Source: Verrucomicrobiia bacterium (GTDB taxonomy: Bacteria > Verrucomicrobiota > Verrucomicrobiia > Limisphaerales > CAIMTB01). From it: 64,000 nt of DNA. The notes under the pieces are model-generated. The model made no database searches and was not told the origin of the DNA. It saw only the letters and a list, made by a program, of their open reading frames with translations. The position numbers and the translations under genes are program-made. This document shows, piece by piece, positions 25,516 through 35,200 of the stretch. Within the stretch, counting starts at the first letter, position 1, and every line of letters starts with the position of its first letter. Location of the stretch: contig JAHCBA010000007.1 in the NCBI GenBank assembly GCA_019634625.1, forward strand, positions 124,001 through 188,000. The letters are read 5' to 3'.

Positions 25516-28500
25516 ATGCCGCTCCCTCGCACTCCCCTTGACCTCGAACTTCGGTTCTCCGGAATCCGTCGGGAGGCCGCCGAAGGAGGGGATCTGCGTC
25601 CCGCCTTCGACGTGCATGTCGTGGATCACTCCCTGGCCAGTCCCGCCGGGATGGTGATGTCCCTCGCTCTTCCGAAGGATGTTCCCCTGGGCGGCGACCG
25701 TACGGGCACGTTCGAGGAGGCACAGGCCCGGTTCGCCCAGAATGCGTGGTCCGAGGGAGAGGCGCTCGACTTCGGTCGATGGCTCGCGGACTGGCTCTTC
25801 CCCACCCGCGAAGCCGAGATCCGGCGGACGTGGGAGAATCTGCGGTGTCGCGCGCTGCGGGAACACCGGCCGCTCCGTCTGTTCCTCACGTTCCCAGGGG
25901 ACCTTGATCTCTCCTTCGATCCTGCCTCCGTGCCCTTCGAACTCCTCGCCTCGGACGGCGCCTTCGCCTTTCGCGCGGGCGGTTCGTCCGTCGTCCGGAC
26001 GTTCACCGATCTCGAAGCGGAATCGTGGTCGTGGGAGCCAGGCACGAAGCTCGGGACCGTGTGGGCGAATACGGTCGCGTCCTCCGGGCTGCCGCTCCCG
26101 GCCGCCGTCTTCGAGGCGCACTGTGCCGCCGTCCGCGACGGCGCGACGGCACTGGGGGGAACGGCGCTGGACCCATGCAGCCGGGCTTCCCTGCCCGCTC
26201 TGCGCGCGTACTTCGCCGAGCACAGCCCCATCGACGTCGTGGCCTGCATCGCCCACGGGCAGCGCGGAGGCGGAAGGGTCTGGCTCCATGATCCCGGGAA
26301 TCGAAGCGATCCCAACGATTCCGGGGAACCGGTATCGGCAGGCGATTTCGCCGCCGCATTCCGATCCGCCCGGGTTCGGGTTGCTTTCCTCTGGATCTGC
26401 CATGGGGGCGAGCGAAACCGCGAACTGGACGGACTGTCGGCGCAGTTGCTCAAGAACGGTCGCGTGGTGGCGGTGGTGGCGGCGCATGTGCCCGTGGACG
26501 CCGAGCGCAGCGTCACCCTCGCGCGCGCCATCTTCGACGCGGCCAGGAAGACCGCCCGATCGCTCGAGGAGGCGGTGAGCGACGCCCGGCGCAGCCTGCA
26601 CTCGAGCGATCTCCAATGGGCGGCACCTGTGTATTACGCACGGCCTCTTCGTGGCGAAAGCATCTCGTTCGAGCAGCGCCTCCGCCAGAGCTTCGAAGAG
26701 ATCCTCGAACGCGAGAAGGATCGGGCCTTCGTCCTCTCGGCGCCTGACCCGGTCCCGTACTTTCGCGGGCGGGAAGCCGACCTCGCCGAGCTGATCCGGC
26801 GGATGACCGCCCACCGCCTCGTCACCCTCACGGGCCTGCCCGGCATCGGAAAGAGCGAACTCGCGCGGGCGGCCGTCGCACGCCTGGAATCCGGCGGGCT
26901 CCTGGTCGAACGCGCCGTGTGGCTCTCCCTTCAATCCCTCACCTCGGTGAATGCCATCGTCGCCCGGGTCGCATCGGAACTCTTCCCGGAATCCAGGGAT
27001 CTCGAAGGACCGTCAGCCCTATTTCGTGCCATGGGGAAGCTCCGGGTGTTGTGGATTCTCGACAACGCCGAGGACCTCATCGCCGCCGACCCGCACCGCC
27101 TCCGCCAGTTCCTCGCGCAGGCATTCGCCGCAGTACCCGGACTCCGATGCCTGCTCGCCAGCCGCCGGGAATCGGGGGACCTGGACGGTGTGACGGAGAA
27201 CGTCCTCGACGTCGATGTCCTGCCGGCCGGTCACGCCCGCGAGGTCTTCCTGGCGATCGCCGGGCCAAGGCTCGACGACGACGAGGTTCGTTCCCCGGAC
27301 CTGGAGGAGCTATTGAAGCTCCTGGACGGCCATCCGCGATCGATCGTCCTTGTGGCCGGCCAGGCGGGCAGAAGCTTTCCGATCCGTTCGCTCCTTCGAA
27401 GGGTGCGCGAGCACCGCGTGGACGCGGTCGAGGCGTACCAGATGCTGGGCGAGGCCGCTCCCGGCACGCTCGACGAACGACGTCTGCAGCGATCCCAGCG
27501 TCTCGTGGCCAGTCTCGACCTGGCCTACGACGCGCTCTCCTCCGCGTCCTCGCAGGCCGCCGATGTCTTCCGGTGGCTGAGTGTGTTTCCCGCGGGACTA
27601 CCCTCGGCGCTGGCGCTTCCCATCTTCGGCGAGGAGGCGGCCGAGGCGGTCGCACTGCTGCGCCGGCACAGCATGATCCAGGTCGTGGGCGGCGATCGCC
27701 GGTTGCGCCTGCCGGCGCCCCTCCAGTGGTACGCCCACCGTGAGTGGAGCCGCCACCAGGATCCGCAACGCGACGCACGGCTGATCGCTGCGGCGGAAGC
27801 GCTGGCCCGATGGCTGGTGGGGCATCATTCTGCGAACCTAGGAGTTCCCCGACGCACTGGGATAGCACTGCGGACCGCCGGGGAGGATGGGCAGAATCTG
27901 AACGCCCTATTCATTCAATTTGCCGGCCTGAACACGGCCATGGCCTGCCGTGCCTGGCTGGCAGCGGACTCCGCCATCGAAGCCTGGGCGACGATCGAAT
28001 TGTTTGCCGGCAGGGCTCAGGCGGCCTTGGATGCCGTTCAACGATGGCTTCAATGGTCCGGGATTCGCCTCCCGGCAGCAATCCGATCGATGGGCGATCT
28101 GGAAGCAGAGGGAGACCAACTCCAGGAGGCCGAGGTGTCTTACCGCGAGGCCTTGCGCATCTGTCGGCAGACCGAGGCCCGGCTTGACGAGGCCAACACG
28201 CTCCAAGCGCTGGGCAATCTACTGATGCGTCGGTCGCGGCTCCAGGAGGCCGAGCAGACGTACCTCGACGCCTTGGCGATCCACCAACAGATCGGGAACC
28301 CGATGGGCGTAGCCAATGCACTCCATGCACTGGGTGACCTAGAAGTCCGCAGGGCGCAGTTCCAAAAGGCCACATCGAACTACCGCCAGTCCCTGATCGT
28401 CTTTCGCCAGATTGGTGAGAGCCTCGGCGAGGCCAACACCCTTAGAGGACTGGGTGACCTCCAAGCGCGCAGGGCGCGGCTGGACGAAGCCGAATCAAAC

Positions 28501-29937
28501 TACCGCAAGGCCCTTATCATCTTTCGCGATATTGATTACAGCATCGGCGAGGGCAATACCCTTAAGGCGCTGGGCGATCTGCTGGTGCGCAGAGATCGGC
28601 TTCAGGAGGCCGAGCAGACCTACCTCGACGCCTTGACCATCTTCCGGCAAATGGAATTCCGGCTCGGCGAGGCCAACACGCTCCAAGCACTGGGCGATCT
28701 GCAGGTGCGCGGGGACCGGCTCAAGGATGCCGAACAAAGCTACCGCGAGGCATTGCCCATCTTTCGGCAGATTGAGGCCCGACTCGGTGAGGCCAACACG
28801 CTCCGGGCACTGGGCGATCTGCAAGCGCGCAAAGCACGGCCCTGGGAAGCCGAGTTGAGCTATCGCGAAGCCTTGCCGATCTTTCGGCAGTTCGAGGACC
28901 GCCTTGGCGAGGCCAACACACTTAAAGTGTTGGGTGACCTGCACGCACACCGAGACCTAATCGAGCAGTCTGAGCGGAGCTACTGCGAGGCTTTGCCCAT
29001 CTATCGCCAGGTTGAGGACCGGCTTGGCGAGGCCAACACGCTCAGGGCTCTCGGTGCTCTGCAGCTCCGCGACGACCGACTAGAGGAGGCCGAGCAGAAC
29101 TTGCGCGAAGCCCTGCCCATCTATCGCCAGATCGAGGCCCGGCTCGGCGAGGCCAACACGCTCAGGACCCTCGGTGACCTGCAGGCGCGTAGGGCTCGGC
29201 TCCAAGAGGCCGAACAGCACTACCACGACGCCTTGGCCATCTATCGCCAGATCGCGGCCCGCCTCGGCGAGGCCAACACGCTCCAAGCGCTGGGCGATCT
29301 GCAGGTGCGCAGGGACCGGCTCCAGGACGCCGAGCAGAGCTACCGCGAGGCCTTGCCCATCTATCGCCAGATCGAGGACCGGCTCGGAGAGGCCAACACG
29401 CTCCTAGGCATCGCAAAGCTGACCCTCCGTCAGGGAAACCCCGGGTCGGCGTTCAATCGCTATCGGGAAGCCCTCGCCATTCAGGCAGCCATCGAGAGTC
29501 GCCTCGGAATGGCCGGCAGCCTTGGATACCTCGCCCGGGCGGCGGCGGCCGCGGGCGAGATCGACCGCGCGATCGTCCTCGGCGCATGGGCATGGAAAGG
29601 CCTCGCGGATCTCGAGGATGCGTTTGGGCAGGGACTGGCCCTGCGCGATCTGGCGCGAGCCCTCGCAATGAAGGATCCGCAGTCAGCCGTCGCCGCTCTC
29701 TACCTCTCCTGGACCAAAGCGAAAAGCATCGACGACCCGTCTGCTGGGGAACGTGGCCGGATCCTGGCCAATGAGATTCCGGATTTCGATCCGGAAAACC
29801 CAAACCCCATGCTGGTCGAGGAATGCGAAGCCCTGGTCGCCAACGCCGCCGCGGCAAGCCTGCAGGCCCTCCAGGACCGGGGCATCGATCCCCTGAGCCC
29901 GATGGACGAGACGATGGGACCGGTTGCGCCCCTATGA
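25516..29937 (+). CDS. NLR-like protein: CHAT protease - STAND/NB-ARC ATPase - TPR array
   Basis: 1473-residue cytoplasmic protein from the ATG at 25516. Residues about 80-330 form a CHAT (caspase-like) domain with the candidate dyad H247 (CIAHGQRGGG) and C295 (FLWICHGGERN), followed by VVAVVAAHVPVDAERSV. A STAND/NB-ARC-type ATPase follows: FRGREADL entry motif near 417, Walker A GLPGIGKS at 440-447, Walker B LWILDN with D516, and a winged-helix region around 690-800. Residues 855-1295 are eleven 40-residue TPRs; the last 180 residues are helical. In eukaryotic NLR terms it has an N-terminal effector, a switch and a C-terminal sensor. The stop overlaps the metallophosphoesterase start. Coding-strand base use is less C-rich than in the 5-20 kb genes. 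Function is inferred: a defence or stress-triggered protease. Confidence 0.88.
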   Translation: MPLPRTPLDLELRFSGIRREAAEGGDLRPAFDVHVVDHSLASPAGMVMSLALPKDVPLGGDRTGTFEEAQARFAQNAWSEGEALDFGRWLADWLFPTREAEIRRTWENLRCRALREHRPLRLFLTFPGDLDLSFDPASVPFELLASDGAFAFRAGGSSVVRTFTDLEAESWSWEPGTKLGTVWANTVASSGLPLPAAVFEAHCAAVRDGATALGGTALDPCSRASLPALRAYFAEHSPIDVVACIAHGQRGGGRVWLHDPGNRSDPNDSGEPVSAGDFAAAFRSARVRVAFLWICHGGERNRELDGLSAQLLKNGRVVAVVAAHVPVDAERSVTLARAIFDAARKTARSLEEAVSDARRSLHSSDLQWAAPVYYARPLRGESISFEQRLRQSFEEILEREKDRAFVLSAPDPVPYFRGREADLAELIRRMTAHRLVTLTGLPGIGKSELARAAVARLESGGLLVERAVWLSLQSLTSVNAIVARVASELFPESRDLEGPSALFRAMGKLRVLWILDNAEDLIAADPHRLRQFLAQAFAAVPGLRCLLASRRESGDLDGVTENVLDVDVLPAGHAREVFLAIAGPRLDDDEVRSPDLEELLKLLDGHPRSIVLVAGQAGRSFPIRSLLRRVREHRVDAVEAYQMLGEAAPGTLDERRLQRSQRLVASLDLAYDALSSASSQAADVFRWLSVFPAGLPSALALPIFGEEAAEAVALLRRHSMIQVVGGDRRLRLPAPLQWYAHREWSRHQDPQRDARLIAAAEALARWLVGHHSANLGVPRRTGIALRTAGEDGQNLNALFIQFAGLNTAMACRAWLAADSAIEAWATIELFAGRAQAALDAVQRWLQWSGIRLPAAIRSMGDLEAEGDQLQEAEVSYREALRICRQTEARLDEANTLQALGNLLMRRSRLQEAEQTYLDALAIHQQIGNPMGVANALHALGDLEVRRAQFQKATSNYRQSLIVFRQIGESLGEANTLRGLGDLQARRARLDEAESNYRKALIIFRDIDYSIGEGNTLKALGDLLVRRDRLQEAEQTYLDALTIFRQMEFRLGEANTLQALGDLQVRGDRLKDAEQSYREALPIFRQIEARLGEANTLRALGDLQARKARPWEAELSYREALPIFRQFEDRLGEANTLKVLGDLHAHRDLIEQSERSYCEALPIYRQVEDRLGEANTLRALGALQLRDDRLEEAEQNLREALPIYRQIEARLGEANTLRTLGDLQARRARLQEAEQHYHDALAIYRQIAARLGEANTLQALGDLQVRRDRLQDAEQSYREALPIYRQIEDRLGEANTLLGIAKLTLRQGNPGSAFNRYREALAIQAAIESRLGMAGSLGYLARAAAAAGEIDRAIVLGAWAWKGLADLEDAFGQGLALRDLARALAMKDPQSAVAALYLSWTKAKSIDDPSAGERGRILANEIPDFDPENPNPMLVEECEALVANAAAASLQALQDRGIDPLSPMDETMGPVAPL
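28081..29400 (+). repeat. 11 x 120-bp coding tandem repeat (TPR array)
   Basis: The block GAGGCCAACACGCTC recurs with exact 120-bp spacing at 28190, 28310, 28430 and onward to 29390, without any indel. Each unit encodes one 40-residue TPR on the pattern ALGDLQxRRDRLQEAEQSYR then EALPIYRQIEARLGEANTL. The last four or five units are nearly identical, the first three more diverged. Confidence 0.95.
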
Positions 29938-31373
29938 TCCCCGAATACCACCGCATCGTCCTCCTCAGCGACCTGCACCTCACCCCGGCGGAGCGCCTGG
30001 GCAACTTCGCGGCCGGCCCGGCACTCGCCGAATTCACCCGGATCCAGGCGGAGGCGGCGAGGCGGGGCGAGGCGCTGGTGTTGGCCGGAGACATTTTCGA
30101 TTTCCTCCTTATCGAGGATCGGCCGTTGAGCCTTCACCTCGCCACGGCGGCACGCCTGGCGGGCGAACTGATGAGGCGCCTGCGCTCGGAGACCGATTGG
30201 ATGGAGCCGTGGCTCGCGGCCTTGCGCCAGTGGATCGACCGCGGAGGCCAGGTCGTCCTGCTGCCCGGCAACCACGATCTCGAATGGTTTCATCCGGACA
30301 CGGACAAGGTCTGGCGCGACGCGCTCGGCGAGGCCGACGGCTTCTCCATCTGGCGGGACGCGGAACCGTGGCGGGCGGGATCGGGAGCGTGGGAGGTCAT
30401 CGTCGGCCACGGTCATCGCGGGGACCCGCTCAATGACTGCGATCCCCGACGCATCCATGCCGCCCTCACGCGGGGCGAGGACTCCATCCCGCTTCCGCCG
30501 GGTTCCCAGTTCGTCCTGACCACGCTGCATGCCTTCAAGCGGGCGATGGATCCGCGGACCGGCCGAAGGAGGTTTCCGTTTCTGGACGCGCTCAAGCCGG
30601 AATACGCGACTCTCGCTCTGTTGTGGGCGCTCGATCCCCCGCTCTTCCGCCGGCATCTACCCGCCGGGTTCCGCCTAATACAGGCGGAAATCCTGCGGTC
30701 GCTGCTGCGCCGACTGCAGCCCCCCACGGTGCTTGGCGCGCAGGAACCGTCTGGACCGGCTCCGGAACCCAGGTCAACCGGGAGCGATTCCGGCGGACGG
30801 GAGGTCGAGCAGGGGTTCGAACAGGCGATGGCGGGCCTGATCGCGGATGGACTGCCGGACGGGGTCACCAAGGCCGTCCTCGAAGCGGAGATGTCGGCGC
30901 TGTTCCGGGGTGACGAACCGGCACTCCATGGAACCCTCGCCGCCGCCGCCGGATCGATCGGTCGCGCCCGTCGCTGGATGTTCCGCGGGTGGCTGCGGCA
31001 GGTTCGGAAGAGCGTTGCGGCCTTCTTCAATCCCACCGAATTGTCCGCCGCAGACCGCGCGGTGGTCGATGCCTGGCTGCCAGAAAGCCTGCCGCGCGAG
31101 ACGCAGCGCGTCGTCGTCTGCGGCCACACTCATGCGGCCCGATCGTGGGCGCGGGAAGACACGCCGCACCACTACCTCAATACCGGCACTTGGACGAACC
31201 TCCTCCAGCTCGATCCGGCCGACGAATCGGATGCCGCAATCGACGCCCTGTGGAAATCCTTCGAAGGCGGCCACCTGCCTTTCCATTGGCGCCTGACCTG
31301 GGCTGAGATCACCCCCCAAGGTCCGGTATTGCGGGACGCCCCGGGCGCGATCGCTCCGCCCGCTCCCACCTGA
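29934..31373 (+). CDS. calcineurin-like metallophosphoesterase coupled to the CHAT gene
   Basis: 479 residues from the ATG at 29934, which overlaps the CHAT gene stop by 4 nt. All five metallophosphoesterase motifs are present: SDLHL (D13, H15), AGDIFDF (D53), PGNHD (N113, H114), VGHGH (H159, H161) and CGHTH (H398, H400). A roughly 235-residue insertion separates the last two motifs; it includes a Pro/Ser/Gly-rich linker at about 268-292 that should be flexible. The motif set resembles UDP-2,3-diacylglucosamine hydrolase/LpxH-like and nuclease-like phosphoesterases, but the insertion argues for a separate subfamily. Being coupled to a putative protease, it could be a substrate or second effector (inference). 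It is followed by a convergent PEP-CTERM gene. Confidence 0.88.
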   Translation: MIPEYHRIVLLSDLHLTPAERLGNFAAGPALAEFTRIQAEAARRGEALVLAGDIFDFLLIEDRPLSLHLATAARLAGELMRRLRSETDWMEPWLAALRQWIDRGGQVVLLPGNHDLEWFHPDTDKVWRDALGEADGFSIWRDAEPWRAGSGAWEVIVGHGHRGDPLNDCDPRRIHAALTRGEDSIPLPPGSQFVLTTLHAFKRAMDPRTGRRRFPFLDALKPEYATLALLWALDPPLFRRHLPAGFRLIQAEILRSLLRRLQPPTVLGAQEPSGPAPEPRSTGSDSGGREVEQGFEQAMAGLIADGLPDGVTKAVLEAEMSALFRGDEPALHGTLAAAAGSIGRARRWMFRGWLRQVRKSVAAFFNPTELSAADRAVVDAWLPESLPRETQRVVVCGHTHAARSWAREDTPHHYLNTGTWTNLLQLDPADESDAAIDALWKSFEGGHLPFHWRLTWAEITPQGPVLRDAPGAIAPPAPT

Positions 31374-31523
31374 CGAAGAGCCTGGCATCCGGTGCGGACT
31401 AGTGGACGCCCTGTCACGCGGAGGACTCCCGGTCGTTTCCTCATCGACGCAGACCTGCCCCGGTCCGCCCGGTCCGCCGACGGAGCGGCGCGGTCATCAA
31501 GCGGTGGATGGGGGGGACCAACG

Positions 31524-32237
31524 CTACCCGCGTCCCCGCCGCCTCAAACCCGCCAGCACCAGCAACCCCGCCCCGAACATCAGTGCGACCCGTGAGGGCT
31601 CCGGAACAAAGGTCAGACTCCAGGATTCCAACTGCGCAGTGCCCCCCGGCATCAGGTCCGCCACGAACAGCGTCCACTTTCCGTCGTAGGTCTCCAGCGC
31701 AAAGAACGATGCCAGATCCGTGTCCCGCGGGTCGGTGTCCAGGACCCCATCCGGATCCGTGCTCCGCCCGTCTGGCGACCACATCCCGGTCAATGGGCCG
31801 CCCAGCGGAATCCCGTGGTCTCCGTTCAAGACCAGACGGTAGTTGTGAACGTCGGGCAAATCGCCATCCGCCGAGAACGTCACCGCCAGACCGTTGTCCT
31901 TGTACCCCTCCCCGTCCTCAACGCGCCGCCCCGGCCGGTTCAAGAGGACCACCATGGCGTCCACTTCCCCACCCACCCCCTCATGCGACAGCGTCACGTA
32001 CAGGTCCCCGCTCAACATCCCGTCCTCGTCGCGCCCCCGGATCGATAACCCCACCGTGAACGGCAGCCCGGGTGCGATCCCGCCGAGGGTCCGGACGTCG
32101 GCGAGGCCCGCCGGATTGCCATCCGGCACCGCCCGGTCCACCTCGAAGAACATCATCTGGGCACGGCCTTTCGCCGCGCCAAACCCCAGCAGCCCGACGA
32201 CCGCCAGACCACCAACCAGGCATGTATTGAGTTTCAT
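31524..32237 (-). CDS. PEP-CTERM sorting domain protein, P-domain-like
   Basis: 237-residue exported protein. An N-terminal signal peptide (LVGGLAVVGLLGFGAAKGRA) leads to a beta-rich body resembling a proprotein-convertase P domain (SHEGVGGEVDAMVVLLNRPG, WTLFVADLMPGGTAQLESWS). The end is a classic PEP-CTERM signal: VPEP at 211, a hydrophobic stretch (VALMFGAGLLVLAGL) and RRRGRG. It would be processed by an exosortase, which is not in this window. It stands downstream of the giant adhesin and convergent with the phosphoesterase gene. Confidence 0.9.
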   Translation of the reverse strand: MKLNTCLVGGLAVVGLLGFGAAKGRAQMMFFEVDRAVPDGNPAGLADVRTLGGIAPGLPFTVGLSIRGRDEDGMLSGDLYVTLSHEGVGGEVDAMVVLLNRPGRRVEDGEGYKDNGLAVTFSADGDLPDVHNYRLVLNGDHGIPLGGPLTGMWSPDGRSTDPDGVLDTDPRDTDLASFFALETYDGKWTLFVADLMPGGTAQLESWSLTFVPEPSRVALMFGAGLLVLAGLRRRGRG

Positions 32238-32267
32238 CGTGAGATTGAGGTTCCAGGCATTCCGTCC

Positions 32268-35200
32268 TCACCGAAGCGCACGCACCGCCGGCCCGGGCGC
32301 CGGCGTGTACTCGATCGCCCGGTAAAACGCCGCCACCGGAGGCGGCTCTTCATGCACAAAGGTGAACCGCCCGTTCGCATCCGCCGTGCGCACCCCGATC
32401 GTGTGCCACACCGGGGCCAGCAGGCTGCTGGCCGTCTGCAACGCGTACTGCCGTCCCGGAATACCCGCCATGCGCAACGCCACCCGCCCGTCCGCCTCCA
32501 CCGTCAGCCCGAGAATGTTCAGGCTCAATCCGCCGTCCGGATCCTCGACGATCACCCGCACCCGTCCCGTCGCCTCCGCCTCGCCGTCCGTGATCGTGTA
32601 CGTGAACTCGTCCGGCTGATCCTCACCCGGCGGCGGCGTGTAGGTGATCCATCCCTCGCTGCGCCGGATCGTCCCGCCCCCGGCACTCGTCGCCGCAACG
32701 CCGACCAGATGCACGGTGTCCCCGTCCGGATCCGTATCGTTGACCAGCAGTCGGCTCTCCCGCATCCGCCCCGGCTTGCCCGGAGGTCGGCTCAACACGT
32801 CCGTTCCCGCCACCGGAGGCCGGTTGCCCCCCTCGACCACCACCTGAAACGCACTCGTGGTCGCCAGTGGCGGCACCCCCGTATCCCGTGCTTCCACCTC
32901 CACCGCGTGAACCGTCCCCCGATGCGCCGGCCCCGTCGCCCACCGCACCACGCCCGCACCGTCCAGCGTCAAGCCCACCGGACCCTGCCGCAACCGCCAG
33001 GTGATCGGGTCGCCGTCCGGATCGCTGGCTCGCAACGCCACCCGCAACTCGCTCCCCGGCGCCACCCGCTGCTCCGATACCGGCTCGATCACCGGCGCCC
33101 GGTTCGCCAGCCCGACCCGCGTCGTGGTGTGGGCCGACACCGGCGGGAGTTCCCGGTTCCCCGCCGCGTCGCGCGCCACGCTGTAGAAGGCGTACCGACG
33201 CCCCATCTCCCCCGCAAAGATCCCGCTCGTCGCCGTCGTCTCCACCCGCCACGGCAGGAACGGACCGTCGTCCGTCGAAACGAACACATCGAAGGACAGC
33301 GGCCCTGGCCGGTCATCCGTCCCCGACCAACGCACCGCAAACTCCAGCCCGACCTCCGCCGGCAGTGTCGCCACCCGGCTCGTTGGAGCCTCCCGATCCA
33401 GCCCCGCCACCGGCTCATACACCAGGGTGTACGAACCGCCCAGATCATGGTCGAACAGATGCACCCGGTTCTCCCGGATCGGACGCCGCCCCAACCCGAT
33501 GAAGGTCCGGTCGGTCTGCCAGAAGTTCTCCGGCGCCAGCATCGTCCCGTCGCCGCGTCGCACCCCGGCCAGCCGCACCGGCAAGGCACCCGTCGCCCCC
33601 GCCGGATCCGGGAAGCGCATGTACACAAATCCCTCCGGCACCACCATTTCCACCGCCACCTCGCCGCCCTCCCCGCCCGGCACCCCGAGCGGCATGGCCT
33701 CCAGACCCACGCTCACCGGCGCGGTCGTCCCGTCGCTCAACCACACCGTGTCCGGCAAATCCTCCAGGTCCGGAATCCCGTTGATCAGGAAATCCGGCCG
33801 CCCGTCCTCGAACGGCCCCGGAGCCGCCACCATCCGGATCATCTCGTGGATGCCCACCTCCTGGATCAACGACAACCGCCGCCCCGCAATGGCATCCAGG
33901 TGCTCGAAGGTGGCGCTGTAATCGATGAACAACCCCTGCAGCGAGCTGGTGAACAACCACCGCCCAATCACGTTCCCGCCCGGCGCGATGTTCCCGAAAT
34001 TCGCCGTCAACGACGGGCTCAGAGTCTCCCCCGCCACCTCGGTCCCGATCAGGTTGAAGTCGATCAGCAAACCCTTCTCGTTCTCCACAATCTGCGGCTG
34101 ACCCGACGTGATCCGGAAGTTCCGGGCCTCGCCACGCCCCAGGTTCCGCACCATCACCCCCAGCGAATACGGAATCGCCGGCTCGATCTCCTCCGTGAAC
34201 GGATCGTCGCTGAACACATCCCGCTGATGGAAGTAGTCCACATACAGTTCCGGGCCCGGATGCACCGTGATCGGCACGTCCGCCAGCGGCACCCGCACCC
34301 GCGTCCCGTTCTGCGTGTAACTCAACGTCCCGCCCACGAGATACACCGTCGGCCCCTCCGGCGCCGCATCCAGCGTCGGAATCAAAATCCACGTCGCCGA
34401 GCCCGCGGATTGCGGGGCAATGACTCCGCCCCCGTCCACCCCGGTGATGCCGTCCAGTATGGGTGCCCGCACGCCGAAGAGTTCGGATGCCAGAACCCCT
34501 TCGCCGTCCCCAATCGACAGTTCGACGCCAACTTCCGTGAGGGACTCCGCCGTGCCATTGTCCACCTCCAGCGTAGCGCGAAACGCATCGCGGGTGGTCA
34601 CAGCATCCTGCTCAATCCGTAACCGGACGCGGGCACACACACCCTCATCCTCGGATTCCGGCGGAATCGACGCGACTCCCGCGTTCAACGCCTCCCGCCT
34701 TTCGCCACTGGCACGGCTGGCGACGCGCCGATCCTCGCATTTCCATCGCTCAAGCAGGGTGCCTGGCTGGATGATGATCCCTCCCCCTCCACCATCCTCT
34801 CCACGCCTGCGTATCAACCCGGGAGTCGGGGCAAGGCTTGGGCAACACTCCTTCAATGCCGTCGCCGCGCCGCTGCCGCTGGGACTCTTGGCCAGATCGT
34901 AGATGGCACACAGGCAACCCAGATTGACATGAAACAACGCCGCGCATGAACAGATCGCGTCCAGGACGTTGCGGCTGATGATGCCTCTGAAACACGCGTA
35001 GTAGTCGAGAAGCCACATTGGGATCTCGAAGGATCGCCATATGCCGTCCGGACCACAGTAGTACTGGTACAGCACGGTAACCTCTGGGAACGAACAGTCA
35101 TCGTCCGCCTCCCCTGCCGCAATCCGCAGCCCGCCCGGCGCCCCGGCGTCCGCCTCTCTCGAAAGCAACACGGGCACCCCGATGCTGCTGCGCGCCGGAA

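Noticed and set aside
28081-29400. Possible CRISPR-like array because of regular repeats
   Set aside because: The 120-bp units are fully coding, without unique spacers, and encode TPRs in frame.
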